From Pantoea agglomerans (GTDB lineage: Bacteria > Pseudomonadota > Gammaproteobacteria > Enterobacterales > Enterobacteriaceae), in contig NZ_CP083809.1 of the NCBI RefSeq assembly GCF_020149765.1, positions 62,001-126,000 on the forward strand: a stretch of 64,000 nucleotides of DNA, written 5' to 3'. The notes below the pieces were generated by a model that did not search any database, was not told the origin of the DNA, and worked only from the letters and a program-made list of their open reading frames with translations. Shown piece by piece: positions 44,098 to 52,489 of the stretch; position 1 is the first letter of the stretch; each line of letters opens with the position of its first letter. A program made the position numbers and the translations under genes.

Positions 44098-45551
44098 TCG
44101 ATCCCCGGCGCCAGGCCCGCCAGCTCGCAGGCGATCGCGCCGGTGCGCTTCAGCGCCCAGCTATAGCGCTGGTCGAAGGGGTAGCAGCAGGAGAGACGCA
44201 GCGCGTGATTGTAGCGTTCGCTCAGCGAATAGAGCGCGCCGGGCGTCACGCAGATCTGCTCTTGCAGCAGCCGATGGAACATCGCCACCGTATCGACCTG
44301 CTCCGGCAGTTCGACCCAAAAAACAAACCCGCCGCGCGGCAGCGTGGCGCGCGTCCCCTGCGGAAAATAGCGGGCGATGAGGCCACGCGCCTCGTCCATA
44401 TTGGCGGCGTAGCGGCGGCGCAGCGTGCGCAGATGGTGATCGTAACCGCCGTTGGCGAGAAATTCCGCCAGCGTCTCCGACAGCAGCCGGGATTCCGCCA
44501 TCGAGGAGACCGCCTTCAGGCGCGCTATCGCCTCATGGAAGCGGCCGGCGGCGATCCAGCCGATGCGAAAGTCCGGCGCTACGGTTTTGGTAAAGCTGGT
44601 GCAGTAAATCACCCAACCTTCGGTATCAAATGACTTTACGGTAGGCGAGAGCGGCCAGTCGAACTGCAGCTCGTCATAGAGGCCGTCTTCCAGCAGAGGA
44701 ACCTTGTAAGTATTTACTAACCTGGCCAGACGTTGCTTGTTCTGGCGCGACATGCAGCAGCCCAGCGGATTCTGCGCGCTCGGCATGGCGATCAGCGCCT
44801 GAATACGCTTCTCCTGCAGCAGCATCTCCAGCGCGTCGAGGGAAAGCCCGTGCTGCGGATCGGTGGGAATCTCCAGCGCCTTCAGCCCCAGCGACGCCAG
44901 CAGCGGAAAGAGAAAAAAGTAGGTCGGCGACTCCAGTCCAACGCAGTCTCCAGGCTGGGTCACCGCGCGTAGCGCCAGCTGCAGCGCCTCCATACAGCCG
45001 TGGGTGAGGGTGATCGCTTCGCTGGTCAGCGACATGCCCGCGTGCAGCGCGCGGCGCGCAATCTCCTCCCGTAAGCGCTCACTACCGGGAGGGAGCGCAT
45101 AGCGGCCGATAAGGTCGGGATTGCGGCGCAGCAGCGAAGCGGTAATGCGCGCGAGGCGCGCCGACGGATAAAGCTCGCCGTCCTGCGGGCAGGCCAGCGA
45201 AATATTGACGTAATCGGGATGGTTCTGCGCCGCGAACACCTGGTCGATCAGATCGAGCTTTTCACTGCTCGGGTCTTTAATGCGGGTGCGATGGGGAACC
45301 GGCTGCGTCAGGGCGGGCAGCACGCTGCGCACATAATAGCCTGACTGTGGCCGCGCCTCGATAAGGCCGCGATCTTCCAGCCGCTGCCAGGCGTTCAGCA
45401 CGGTATTAATGCTGACCTGATGGCTCTGCGCCACGCGGCGAATGGCAGGCAGGCGCTTGCCCGGTTTTAGCGTGCCCTGATGAATCGCCTCGGCGAAGCT
45501 ATCGGCAAGCTGGCAATAGAGCGGCTGATCGGCAGAGAAAGAAAGGGACAC
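44064..45551 (-). CDS. MocR-family regulator (GntR-aminotransferase fusion)
   Basis: 495-residue regulator combining an N-terminal GntR winged helix-turn-helix (residues 10-75; LPAIRRVAQSHQVSINTVLNA) with a fold-type I aminotransferase-like domain that binds PLP. The Schiff-base lysine is Lys322 in SFTKTVAPDFR. It resembles E. coli YdcR. MocR proteins usually control the divergent neighbour, here a LysE exporter, and the inverted repeat at 45566-45607 is a likely binding site. It overlaps the GST gene tail to tail by 34 bp. Confidence 0.92.
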   Translation of the reverse strand: MSLSFSADQPLYCQLADSFAEAIHQGTLKPGKRLPAIRRVAQSHQVSINTVLNAWQRLEDRGLIEARPQSGYYVRSVLPALTQPVPHRTRIKDPSSEKLDLIDQVFAAQNHPDYVNISLACPQDGELYPSARLARITASLLRRNPDLIGRYALPPGSERLREEIARRALHAGMSLTSEAITLTHGCMEALQLALRAVTQPGDCVGLESPTYFFLFPLLASLGLKALEIPTDPQHGLSLDALEMLLQEKRIQALIAMPSAQNPLGCCMSRQNKQRLARLVNTYKVPLLEDGLYDELQFDWPLSPTVKSFDTEGWVIYCTSFTKTVAPDFRIGWIAAGRFHEAIARLKAVSSMAESRLLSETLAEFLANGGYDHHLRTLRRRYAANMDEARGLIARYFPQGTRATLPRGGFVFWVELPEQVDTVAMFHRLLQEQICVTPGALYSLSERYNHALRLSCCYPFDQRYSWALKRTGAIACELAGLAPGIDQGLPLRPQTV

Positions 45552-45565
45552 AAAAGCCTCCGCGA

Positions 45566-45607
45566 GTCATGGGTACAATATTTAAAATTACAGACTGTAA
45601 CCATGAC
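45566..45607. promoter_or_regulatory. Inverted-repeat operator candidate between mocR-type and lysE-type genes
   Basis: Arms GTCATGGGTACA (45566-45577) and TGTAACCATGAC (45596-45607) pair at 11 of 12 positions across an 18-bp spacer. Overlapping the right arm is the small palindrome TTACAG-A-CTGTAA at 45588-45600. The position, 15 bp upstream of the regulator start, fits autoregulation and control of the divergent exporter. Confidence 0.65.
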
Positions 45608-45686
45608 AATAGTGATTTTGTGTCTCTGTTACCAATTCATTTGGCGTTTTAGCATGGCCTTACTGTTTCCTGTGGAGAACGCCGCC

Positions 45687-46268
45687 ATGCTCGATCCCTC
45701 TTTTTTCAGCTATGTCACCGTTATGTCTATTACCCCTGGCCCCAATAACCTGCTGCTGGCGACCTCCGGCGTTAATTTCGGCCTGCGGCGTACGCTGCCG
45801 ATGATCTCCGGCGTGCTGCTGGGTTGTCTGCTGCAAACCGCGCTGGCGGTTCTGGCGCTGGAGTGGCTGCTGAGCTGGATGGGCGCCGTCCGGCTGCCGC
45901 TCACGCTGGCGGGCTGCGCCTACCTGCTCTGGCTGTCGTGGAAGATCTGGCGGGCGGGCGCGCCGACCCAGCGGGAAAAGGCGCAGCCGATGACCATCGC
46001 CGGTGCTATCGGCTTTCAGGCGCTCAATCCCAAGGCCTGGCTGATGGCGACCAACGTAGCGCTGCTGTGGAGCGCGCAGAGCGGGCTGCTGCCGGTCATG
46101 CTTGGCTTCGCGCTGGTAAACCTGCCCTGCGTAGTCATCTGGGCAGCGCTGGGCGATCGGCTGGGCCTGCATCTGCAAACGCCGTGGAAGCGTCGTCTCT
46201 TCAACAGCGTGATGGCGCTGTCGCTGGTGGCCACGACGTTATGGATGCTGGCGGACGCCCTGCGTTAA
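45687..46268 (+). CDS. LysE/RhtB family amino acid exporter
   Basis: 193-residue inner-membrane protein with six hydrophobic segments. The family signature [13 protein letters not shown] near residue 17 and the conserved NPKAW are present; it looks like EamB-type exporters of amino acids or their derivatives. The start MLDPSFFSY has GTGGAGA about 9 nt upstream; an ATG at 45654 has no ribosome binding site. It is divergent from the MocR regulator, and its stop overlaps that of convergent phosphoketolase by 3 bp. Confidence 0.88.
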   Translation: MLDPSFFSYVTVMSITPGPNNLLLATSGVNFGLRRTLPMISGVLLGCLLQTALAVLALEWLLSWMGAVRLPLTLAGCAYLLWLSWKIWRAGAPTQREKAQPMTIAGAIGFQALNPKAWLMATNVALLWSAQSGLLPVMLGFALVNLPCVVIWAALGDRLGLHLQTPWKRRLFNSVMALSLVATTLWMLADALR

Positions 46269-48649
46269 TCGGGCGCGCCGGTACCCGTTTCCGACGGCCA
46301 TTTCCAGCCGCGCACCTCCGGCACATCTTCGCCATATTCGCGTACGTAGCGATGATGCTCGGCGATGCGCTCCTGCAAATCGTCCAGCAGTTCCGGGTGG
46401 CGATCCGCCAGTCCCGGCACGCGCAGGATCGCCTCCTGCGCCAGATGATAGCGGTCCAGCTCGTTAAGCACCGTCATATCGAACGGCGTGGTGGTGGTGC
46501 CCTCTTCGTTAAAGCCGCGTACGTGGAAATTACGATGGTTGTTGCGCTGGTAGGCAAGGCGATGCACCAGCGCCGGGTAGCCGTGGAAGGCGAAAATCAC
46601 CGGCTTGTCGAGCGTGAACAGCGCGTCGAAATCCTCTTCGCTTTTGCCGTGCGGATGTTGCTCCTGGGTTTGCAGCGCCATCAGATCGACCACGTTCACC
46701 ACGCGAATGCGCAGGTCGGGCAGATAGCCGCGCAGCAGATCCACCGCCGCCAGCGTCTCCAGCGTCGGCACGTCGCCGGCGCACGCCATCACCACATCCG
46801 GCTCTTCGCCCGGCGGCGTGGTGCCCGCCCAGCGCCATTCGCCCATGCCCGCCTCGCAGTGGGCAATGGCGCTCTCCATATCGAGCCACTGCGCCGACGG
46901 CTGCTTGCCCGCCACAATCACGTTGATACGGTCCCAGGTGCGCAGGCAGTGATCGCCGACCCACAGCAGCGTGTTGGCGTCCGGCGGCAGATAGATGCGT
47001 ACGATATCCGCCTTTTTATTGGCGACGTGATCCATAAAGCCAGGATCCTGGTGGCTGTAGCCGTTGTGATCCTGACGCCAGACGTGGGAAGAGAGCAGGT
47101 AGTTGAGCGAGGAGACCGGCTTGCGCCAGCCGAGCTTGCGCGTCACCTTCAGCCACTTGGCGTGCTGGTTGAACATCGAATCGACAATATGGATAAAGGC
47201 TTCGTAGCAGTTAAACAGGCCGTGACGGCCGGTCAGCAGATAGCCTTCGAGCCAGCCCTGACACTGATGCTCGCTAAGGATCTCCATCACGCGGCCGTCG
47301 CGCGCCAGCTGCTCGTCATAGGGCTTCACCGGCTCCAGCCAGGTGCGGCTGGTAACGTCGAAGACCGGCGTCAGGCGGTTCGAGGCGGTTTCGTCGGGGC
47401 CGAACAGGCGGAAGTTATGCTGGTTGCGCGCAAATATCTCCGCCAGATAGCGGCCGAACTGCTCGGTGGCCTGCGCCAGCTGCGAGCCTGGTGCCTTCAC
47501 GTCAAAGGCGAATTCACGGATATCGGGCGTATTCAACTCGCGGCGCAGCAGCCCGCCGTTGGCGTAGGGCGACGCCCCCATACGTTTATCGCCCTGCGGT
47601 GCCAGCGCGCGCAGCTCCGGCTTTAGCCGACCCTGTTCGTCGAACAGGTCATCCGGCTGATAGCTGCGCAGCCACTGCTCCAGTATCTGACGATGTCCCG
47701 CATCTTCGCGGCAGGCCGCTACCGGCACCTGATGGGCGCGCCAGAAGTCTTCCACCTTTTTACCGTCGACCTCCTGCGGGCCGGTCCAGCCTTTAGGGCT
47801 GCGCATAATAATCATCGGCCAGCGTGGAATGCCGTCCTGCTCGTGGCCTTCGCGCGCCGCCTGCTGGTAAGCGGCGATGCGATCGAAGGCGTGCTCAAGG
47901 GTGTCGGCCATCTGCTGATGCATCTTCTCCGGCTCGTGCCCGCTCACGAACAGCGGCTCGTAGCCGTAGCCGCGGAACAGCTGCTGCAGATCGTCGTCGC
48001 TGGCGCGTCCCAGAATAGTGGGGTTCGCAATCTTGTAGCCGTTGAGGTGCAGGATCGGCAGCACGGCACCGTCGCGCTGGGGATTAAGAAACTTGATGCC
48101 GTGCCAGCTCGAGGCCAGCGGGCCGGTTTCCGCCTCGCCGTCGCCGATCACGCAGGGCACGATCAGATCGGGATTATCAAAGGCCGCGCCAAAGGCGTGC
48201 GACAGCGAGTAGCCGAGTTCGCCGCCTTCGTTGATCGACCCCGGCGTTTCCGGCGCGGCGTGGCTCGGGATGCCGCCGGGAAACGAGAACTGTTTGAACA
48301 GGCGCTGCATGCCTTCCGCGTCTTCGCTGATGTGCGGATAGATTTCGCTGTAGCTGCCCTCCAGCCAGGTATTCGCCACCATGCCCGGCCCGCCGTGGCC
48401 CGGTCCGCAGATATAGATCATATTCAGGTCGCGCTGGCGAATAATGCGGTTGAGGTGCGCGTAGATAAAATTGAGGCCGGGCGTGGTGCCCCAGTGCCCC
48501 AGCAGGCGAGGCTTAATATGTTCCGGCTGCAGGGGCTCGCGCAGCAGCGGGTTCGCCATCAGGTAAATCTGCCCGACGGAAAGGTAGTTGGCGGCGCGCC
48601 AGTAGCGGTCCAGCAGGCGTAACTCACTGGCAGCGGTCGATTCTGACAT
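46265..48649 (-). CDS. xfp: Phosphoketolase (xylulose-5-P/fructose-6-P)
   Basis: 794-residue thiamine diphosphate enzyme that splits xylulose 5-phosphate (and possibly fructose 6-phosphate) with phosphate, giving acetyl phosphate plus a sugar phosphate. The PP domain carries [17 protein letters not shown] and [16 protein letters not shown], with the [10 protein letters not shown] cofactor loop, and the C-terminal domain ends in [15 protein letters not shown]. Length is typical. The family is patchy in Enterobacterales. Together with phosphotransacetylase or acetate kinase encoded elsewhere it would give an acetyl-CoA/acetate shunt. Substrate range cannot be told from sequence. Confidence 0.95.
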   Translation of the reverse strand: MSESTAASELRLLDRYWRAANYLSVGQIYLMANPLLREPLQPEHIKPRLLGHWGTTPGLNFIYAHLNRIIRQRDLNMIYICGPGHGGPGMVANTWLEGSYSEIYPHISEDAEGMQRLFKQFSFPGGIPSHAAPETPGSINEGGELGYSLSHAFGAAFDNPDLIVPCVIGDGEAETGPLASSWHGIKFLNPQRDGAVLPILHLNGYKIANPTILGRASDDDLQQLFRGYGYEPLFVSGHEPEKMHQQMADTLEHAFDRIAAYQQAAREGHEQDGIPRWPMIIMRSPKGWTGPQEVDGKKVEDFWRAHQVPVAACREDAGHRQILEQWLRSYQPDDLFDEQGRLKPELRALAPQGDKRMGASPYANGGLLRRELNTPDIREFAFDVKAPGSQLAQATEQFGRYLAEIFARNQHNFRLFGPDETASNRLTPVFDVTSRTWLEPVKPYDEQLARDGRVMEILSEHQCQGWLEGYLLTGRHGLFNCYEAFIHIVDSMFNQHAKWLKVTRKLGWRKPVSSLNYLLSSHVWRQDHNGYSHQDPGFMDHVANKKADIVRIYLPPDANTLLWVGDHCLRTWDRINVIVAGKQPSAQWLDMESAIAHCEAGMGEWRWAGTTPPGEEPDVVMACAGDVPTLETLAAVDLLRGYLPDLRIRVVNVVDLMALQTQEQHPHGKSEEDFDALFTLDKPVIFAFHGYPALVHRLAYQRNNHRNFHVRGFNEEGTTTTPFDMTVLNELDRYHLAQEAILRVPGLADRHPELLDDLQERIAEHHRYVREYGEDVPEVRGWKWPSETGTGAPD

Positions 48650-48749
48650 CGGACATTCTCCTGGTTAGCGAAACGTGACGAGAAAAAAAGCGTTTCATTA
48701 ACCCTAATAGAGAATCCACGACTCGACCAGGCGCGATACCCGGAAACAA

Positions 48750-48773
48750 AAAGCCCCGCCAGGGCGGGGCTTT
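48750..48773 (-). terminator. mqo terminator
   Basis: 11-bp stem AAAGCCCCGCC/GGCGGGGCTTT with a 2-nt loop; on the minus strand it ends in TTTTT, 17 bp after the mqo stop codon. Confidence 0.9.
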
Positions 48774-48789
48774 GATCGGCCAAACGGGC

Positions 48790-50406
48790 TTACTTGCCTA
48801 CCACATGGGCGGTTTCGCGCGCTTCGTCGTTCGCAGCGTTTGGCGTCACCGGCGGCGCGTAGGCGAGTTTCAGCACGCGGCTGGTATCCGCCAGCACTCG
48901 CTCCGTCAGCGCCACGTCGCCGTTAAGTTTGCGCCCCCAGGAGGGCACCACGGCGCGAATGCGGTTCTGCCATTCCGTCGACGCCATCTGCTCTGGCCAG
49001 GCTTTCGCCATCAGCTCCAGCATAATCGGCGCAGCGGTGGAGGCGCCCGGCGAGGCGCCGAGCAGGGCGGAAATAGAGCCATCTTCCGAGGTGACCACTT
49101 CAGTGCCGAGACGCAGCACGCCGCCCTCTTTGCCCTCTTTTTTGATAATCTGCACGCGCTGGCCAGCGGTAACCAGACGCCAGTCGTCAGGATGCGCCTC
49201 CGGCACATAGGTGCGCAGCGCCTCCATGCGATCGGCATCGCTCTGCAGCACCTGATCGACCAGGTATTTCACCAGGTCAAAATTCTTCAGCCCGACGTTC
49301 ATCATCGGCAGCAGGTTGCTGCTGTTTATCGAGCCGAACATATCCAGCAGCGAGCCCTGCTTAAGAAACCGGGTGGAGAAGGTGGCGAACGGGCCAAACA
49401 GCAGCACTCTTTTGCCGTCCAGCACGCGGGTATCGACGTGCGGCACCGACATCGGCGGCGCGCCGACCGAGGCTTTGCCATAGACCTTCGCCATATGCTG
49501 ACGCACCACGTCCGGGTTCTCGGTCACCAGGAACGAGCCGCCGACCGGGAAACCGGCGTAGCCGTTGACCTCCGGGATGCCGCTCTTCTGCAGCAGCGGC
49601 AGCGCCGCGCCGCCCGCGCCGATAAAGACGTTTTTCGCCGTTAGCAGGCGGCTCTCGCCCGTTGCCAGCGAATGCAGGGTAACCTGCCAGCGGCCGTCGC
49701 TCAGGCGCTTGAGGTCGCGCACTTCCTGACGCAGACGCAGGCGGAAGCCGGGATGTTTCTCCAGCGAGGCGATCAGCTGACGCGTCACTTCGCCGAAATT
49801 GACGTCGGTGCCCATCTCCGTCCAGGTCGCCGCAACTTTCTGGCGGCGGTCGCGGCCTTTCATCACCAGCGGGATCCATTCGGCAATCTGCTGTGGATCT
49901 TCGGAGTAGGCCATACCGCGGAACAGCGTGCTTTTCTGCAGCGCCTGATAGCGTTTGCGCAGGAAAGCCACATTCTCATCGCCCCAGACAAAACTCATAT
50001 GTGGCGTGCTGTTAATAAAACGTTCAGGCGAGTGGAGACGTCCCTTCTGCACCTGCCAGGCCAGGAACTGACGGGAAACCTGGAAGGATTCATTAATTGC
50101 CAGCGCTTTGCTGATATCGATGCTGCCATCCGCCTTTAACGGCGTATAGTTCAGCTCCGCCAGCGCGGCATGGCCGGTCCCGGCATTGTTCCAGCCGTTA
50201 GAGGACTCTTCCGCCACGTTATCGAGACGCTCGACCATTTCAATGGCCCAGTCCGGCTCCAGCTCCTGTAGCCAGGCGCCTAGCGTCGCGCTCATTACGC
50301 CTGCGCCAATCAGCAGCACATCAACGTCTTTACGCTCGGACATCTGCGGTTTTCCCGTGCCAACGGCGCTCGTTGCGAGCGTAAGGTTTACAGCTGTTTT
50401 GCTCAT
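48790..50406 (-). CDS. mqo: Malate:quinone oxidoreductase
   Basis: Peripheral inner-membrane FAD enzyme that oxidises malate to oxaloacetate and passes electrons to quinone, bypassing NAD-dependent malate dehydrogenase. The 538-residue protein has the FAD motif [15 protein letters not shown] (from about residue 29), then [18 protein letters not shown] and a C-terminal [14 protein letters not shown] ribosome binding site GGAG precedes the ATG. Its leader contains two stem-loops (50426-50496). Confidence 0.97.
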   Translation of the reverse strand: MSKTAVNLTLATSAVGTGKPQMSERKDVDVLLIGAGVMSATLGAWLQELEPDWAIEMVERLDNVAEESSNGWNNAGTGHAALAELNYTPLKADGSIDISKALAINESFQVSRQFLAWQVQKGRLHSPERFINSTPHMSFVWGDENVAFLRKRYQALQKSTLFRGMAYSEDPQQIAEWIPLVMKGRDRRQKVAATWTEMGTDVNFGEVTRQLIASLEKHPGFRLRLRQEVRDLKRLSDGRWQVTLHSLATGESRLLTAKNVFIGAGGAALPLLQKSGIPEVNGYAGFPVGGSFLVTENPDVVRQHMAKVYGKASVGAPPMSVPHVDTRVLDGKRVLLFGPFATFSTRFLKQGSLLDMFGSINSSNLLPMMNVGLKNFDLVKYLVDQVLQSDADRMEALRTYVPEAHPDDWRLVTAGQRVQIIKKEGKEGGVLRLGTEVVTSEDGSISALLGASPGASTAAPIMLELMAKAWPEQMASTEWQNRIRAVVPSWGRKLNGDVALTERVLADTSRVLKLAYAPPVTPNAANDEARETAHVVGK

Positions 50407-50425
50407 GAGGCGACATCTCCTCTCT

Positions 50426-50496
50426 CTGTTGACCTGATGCTCAACAGGTTCGCAGGCGAAATAGCCGCGCTTCTTGGGAGCGCGTTGCGCTATTTC
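50426..50496 (-). promoter_or_regulatory. Structured 5' leader of mqo
   Basis: Two dyads precede mqo on the minus strand. The near one is CTGTTGA-N8-TCAACAG (50426-50447), whose bases can alternatively pair as ACCTG/CAGGT (50432-50449). The far one is a bulged hairpin: GAAATAGC paired with GCTATTTC enclosing CGCGC/GCGCG (50458-50496). The rest of the 514-bp gap to the next gene (50497-50920) contains AT-rich promoter-like DNA and one further hairpin, but no supported gene. Confidence 0.5.
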
Positions 50497-50753
50497 TCAA
50501 AGGTTAAGACTCAGGTTCGTTTAAGCGGGCTGCAGGTTAACTGCACGTTATGCTTTATCTGTTGAATATAACATTCTCGCCTCTGAATTAAACATTTGTT
50601 TATTTTTTAAATGCAGAAATGATTCAGCATAAGAATTAATCATCCCGGCTCGACGTGCATAAGGAATTTTTTATCGAAAACTCAGCGGGTTAACCGAATA
50701 TGATGTTGCGGAAATGCACGATGACGGTGCATGGCAGGGAGAGAGGGAAAAAT

Positions 50754-50772
50754 CGCCTTATTTTATAAGGCG
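50754..50772 (-). terminator. Terminator for the small membrane protein gene
   Basis: 8-bp stem CGCCTTAT/ATAAGGCG with a 3-nt loop, followed on the minus strand by ATTTTT. It lies 149 bp beyond the stop of the only upstream minus-strand gene. Confidence 0.55.
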
Positions 50773-50920
50773 CTGATTTTAAAAGATTAGACAAAAAGGG
50801 ATCGATAAAGGATTTTTCACGAGGCGGCCTTTTTCAGCCGATTCTGTAAAAGTAATGTTACATTTTTGTGATTTCAATCTGCCCGCGCCGGGCCGACAGC
50901 CGCAGCGACAGGCAACAGGA

Positions 50921-51178
50921 TCAGGTGCGAAACCAGCGGCGATAGATAAAGCGGATCGCATAAAACTCCACCGCGCCCAGCAGCAGGAACCAGACGCAGA
51001 AGATCAGGGTATAGAGCTGGTTGATATCCTGCAGGTGCAGACGCTGGGTCAGGCTTCTGGCCATCGTCAGTCCAAAATTGGGCGCAGGCAGCAGCAGCGC
51101 AGAGAGAAAGCCGAGCAGCAAGATGCCGCCGGGGATAATCAGGGATTCAAAAGGGTTTTTCATCAGCAGGTTCCGCAT
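50921..51178 (-). CDS. Small two-helix membrane protein, function unknown
   Basis: 85-residue protein that I do not recognise with certainty. It has two hydrophobic helices, about residues 12-31 (SLIIPGGILLLGFLSALLL) and 56-73 (LYTLIFCVWFLLLGAVEF), a short loop between them, and a basic aromatic tail IYRRWFRT. Charge distribution puts both ends in the cytoplasm. An internal start at residue 6 (MKNPFESL) is equally plausible and close to a purine-rich stretch. It faces mntP divergently. Coding likelihood is good because of the amphipathic pattern and clean termini. Confidence 0.7.
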   Translation of the reverse strand: MRNLLMKNPFESLIIPGGILLLGFLSALLLPAPNFGLTMARSLTQRLHLQDINQLYTLIFCVWFLLLGAVEFYAIRFIYRRWFRT

Positions 51179-51318
51179 TAGTCAGCGCGGCTATTTTCCG
51201 GCAATCTCCGCCGGGGTTCAATCCCCGCCGCGGCCACGCCTTCAGGCCGCGCGTCTGGCTCTGAGAAAAGGCTTAAGGACCATTAACTTAGCGGCAAAAG
51301 ATAGCGAAAGATAAAAGT

Positions 51319-51334
51319 TATAGCCTTTGCTATA
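51319..51334. promoter_or_regulatory. MntR box upstream of mntP
   Basis: Dyad TATAGC-CTTT-GCTATA. Read on the other strand it is ATAGC-AAAG-GCTAT, the core of the E. coli MntR box (ACATAGCAAAGGCTATGT). It lies about 133 bp before the mntP start. In E. coli MntR with manganese activates mntP. Confidence 0.85.
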
Positions 51335-51466
51335 TTTAAATCCATGATTTCCTTGTCTTTTTATCAGGCGGGATGCGTGCTAGACTGCGCGCACTTTTAC
51401 CAGACTGAACCTTTATTGCGGCAAAAAGCAGGCGTCTGAACGCTTTTTACCCTGACACTAGCCATT

Positions 51467-52042
51467 ATGACTTTTATCGCAACTCTGATCCTTGCCTTCG
51501 GCATGTCGATGGATGCTTTTGCCGCTGCGCTCAGCAAAGGCGCGGCGCTGCATCGTCCCGGATTTAAAGAAGCGCTGCGCACCGGTCTGATTTTTGGCGC
51601 GATTGAAGCGCTGACGCCGCTGATCGGCTGGGCTGCCGGCCTCGCCGCCAGCCGTTATGTAATGGCCTGGGATCACTGGGTCGCTTTTATTCTGCTGTCG
51701 TTCCTGGGCGGACGCATGATGATGGAAGGTTTTCGCCAGACGGCGACGGCAGAAGCGTGCGAAGCGCCGCAGCGTCATGGCTTTATGGTGCTGGCGACCA
51801 CGGCGGTCGCCACCAGCCTGGACGCGCTGGCGGTGGGCGTGGGCCTGGCCTTCCTGCAGGTCAATATTATCGCCACCGCGCTGACCATCGGCATGGCGAC
51901 TACCATTATGGCGACCACCGGCGTGCTGGTGGGACGGCTGGTCGGGCCGGTGCTGGGCAAATGGGCGGAAGTGCTCGGCGGCGTGGTGCTTATCGCTATC
52001 GGCTGTACCATTCTGATCGAGCATCTCAATCTCTTCGCCTGA
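51467..52042 (+). CDS. mntP: Manganese efflux pump MntP
   Basis: 191-residue inner-membrane exporter of Mn2+ with six hydrophobic segments. The repeated aspartate-containing motifs [15 protein letters not shown] (near residue 10) and [14 protein letters not shown] (near 115) match E. coli MntP. There is no good Shine-Dalgarno before the ATG, and an AAAAAGC/GCTTTTT dyad (51424-51449) lies just upstream, suggesting control at translation initiation. The MntR box upstream points to manganese control. I could not recognise the yybP-ykoY riboswitch core that precedes E. coli mntP. Confidence 0.96.
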   Translation: MTFIATLILAFGMSMDAFAAALSKGAALHRPGFKEALRTGLIFGAIEALTPLIGWAAGLAASRYVMAWDHWVAFILLSFLGGRMMMEGFRQTATAEACEAPQRHGFMVLATTAVATSLDALAVGVGLAFLQVNIIATALTIGMATTIMATTGVLVGRLVGPVLGKWAEVLGGVVLIAIGCTILIEHLNLFA

Positions 52043-52069
52043 GTTGTTATCGCCCGTTAAGGGTGTTTT

Positions 52070-52119
52070 TGTGATCTGGTTCAAAATTTATTGCCTGAAA
52101 AATGCACGGAAGTTATAAT
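52070..52119 (+). promoter_or_regulatory. Promoter and CRP-like site of the azuC-like gene
   Basis: -35 TTGCCT at 52091-52096 and -10 TATAAT at 52114-52119 with a 17-bp spacer, a near-consensus sigma-70 promoter. TGTGA-TCTGGT-TCAAA at 52070-52085 matches nine of ten CRP half-site bases and is centred about 48 bp before the expected transcription start near 52126. CRP action from this position cannot be predicted with confidence. Confidence 0.7.
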
Positions 52120-52159
52120 TTCTCTGCATTTCTTCAACAAATTTTGAATCAGGTAGCCT

Positions 52160-52237
52160 ATGAAACGCTTCGTAAAATATGTTTTCCGCGCTTACGTCGA
52201 AACCTTCAAATATGTACCGCCAGGCGCGATGTACTAA
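52160..52237 (+). CDS. azuC: AzuC-like small protein
   Basis: A 25-residue protein, basic and amphipathic in its first half, ending ETFKYVPPGAMY. The C-terminal pattern TFK-VPPG-M is that of E. coli AzuC (28 residues, ending TFKDVPPGNMFR), as is the KR-rich start. AGGT lies 6 nt before the ATG and a strong promoter lies 41 bp upstream. In E. coli the RNA AzuCR is dual-function: AzuC is a membrane-associated small protein that binds GlpD, and the RNA also acts by base-pairing. Whether the RNA here also base-pairs is unknown. Identification rests on a short motif. Confidence 0.72.
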   Translation: MKRFVKYVFRAYVETFKYVPPGAMY

Positions 52238-52261
52238 TCCTTTACGCTTTATACCGTCTCA

Positions 52262-52293
52262 GGCAATCACGGCCGCTAGCGTGCCGTGATGCC
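52262..52293 (+). terminator. Hairpin after the azuC-like gene
   Basis: Stem ATCACGGC/GCCGTGAT (52266-52290) extended by flanking GGC/GCC, 24 bp after the small gene stop. No immediate T-run follows; the next T-rich stretch is TTTTCTTTCT near 52309. It is a probable 3' end or structural part of the small RNA. The DNA from here to 52451 shows nothing else. Confidence 0.5.
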
Positions 52294-52451
52294 CCCTCGC
52301 CATACGCTTTTCTTTCTACGCCTTCGCGCACCCTCCTCTTTTTACCACCCGATTCGGCCTCTGCCATAAGCTCAGCTTTTCGCTATAGCCGCAGGTTATA
52401 GCCAGCGACTAAACAAGCATTCGTCCCGCTTCGCCGCCCGTGAAATAGTGC

Positions 52452-52479
52452 CTTTCAGACCTTCCACCCTGTCTGAAAG
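52452..52479 (+). promoter_or_regulatory. Perfect inverted repeat at the dgcN ribosome binding site
   Basis: CTTTCAGAC-N10-GTCTGAAAG, a perfect 9-bp dyad ending 10 bp before the ATG. The right arm merges with the purine-rich GAAAGAGAA that should serve as the Shine-Dalgarno. It may be an operator for the operon repressor or activator, or an RNA hairpin that hides the ribosome binding site. Confidence 0.7.
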
Positions 52480-52489
52480 AGAACGCATT

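Noticed and set aside
51209..51245. tRNA-like T-arm (GGGGTTCAATCCCC) followed by an acceptor-like CCGCGGCCA
   Set aside because: Only a hairpin fits: the 7-nt T-loop register breaks the 5-bp stem, and no D-arm, anticodon arm or 5' acceptor strand is present upstream.
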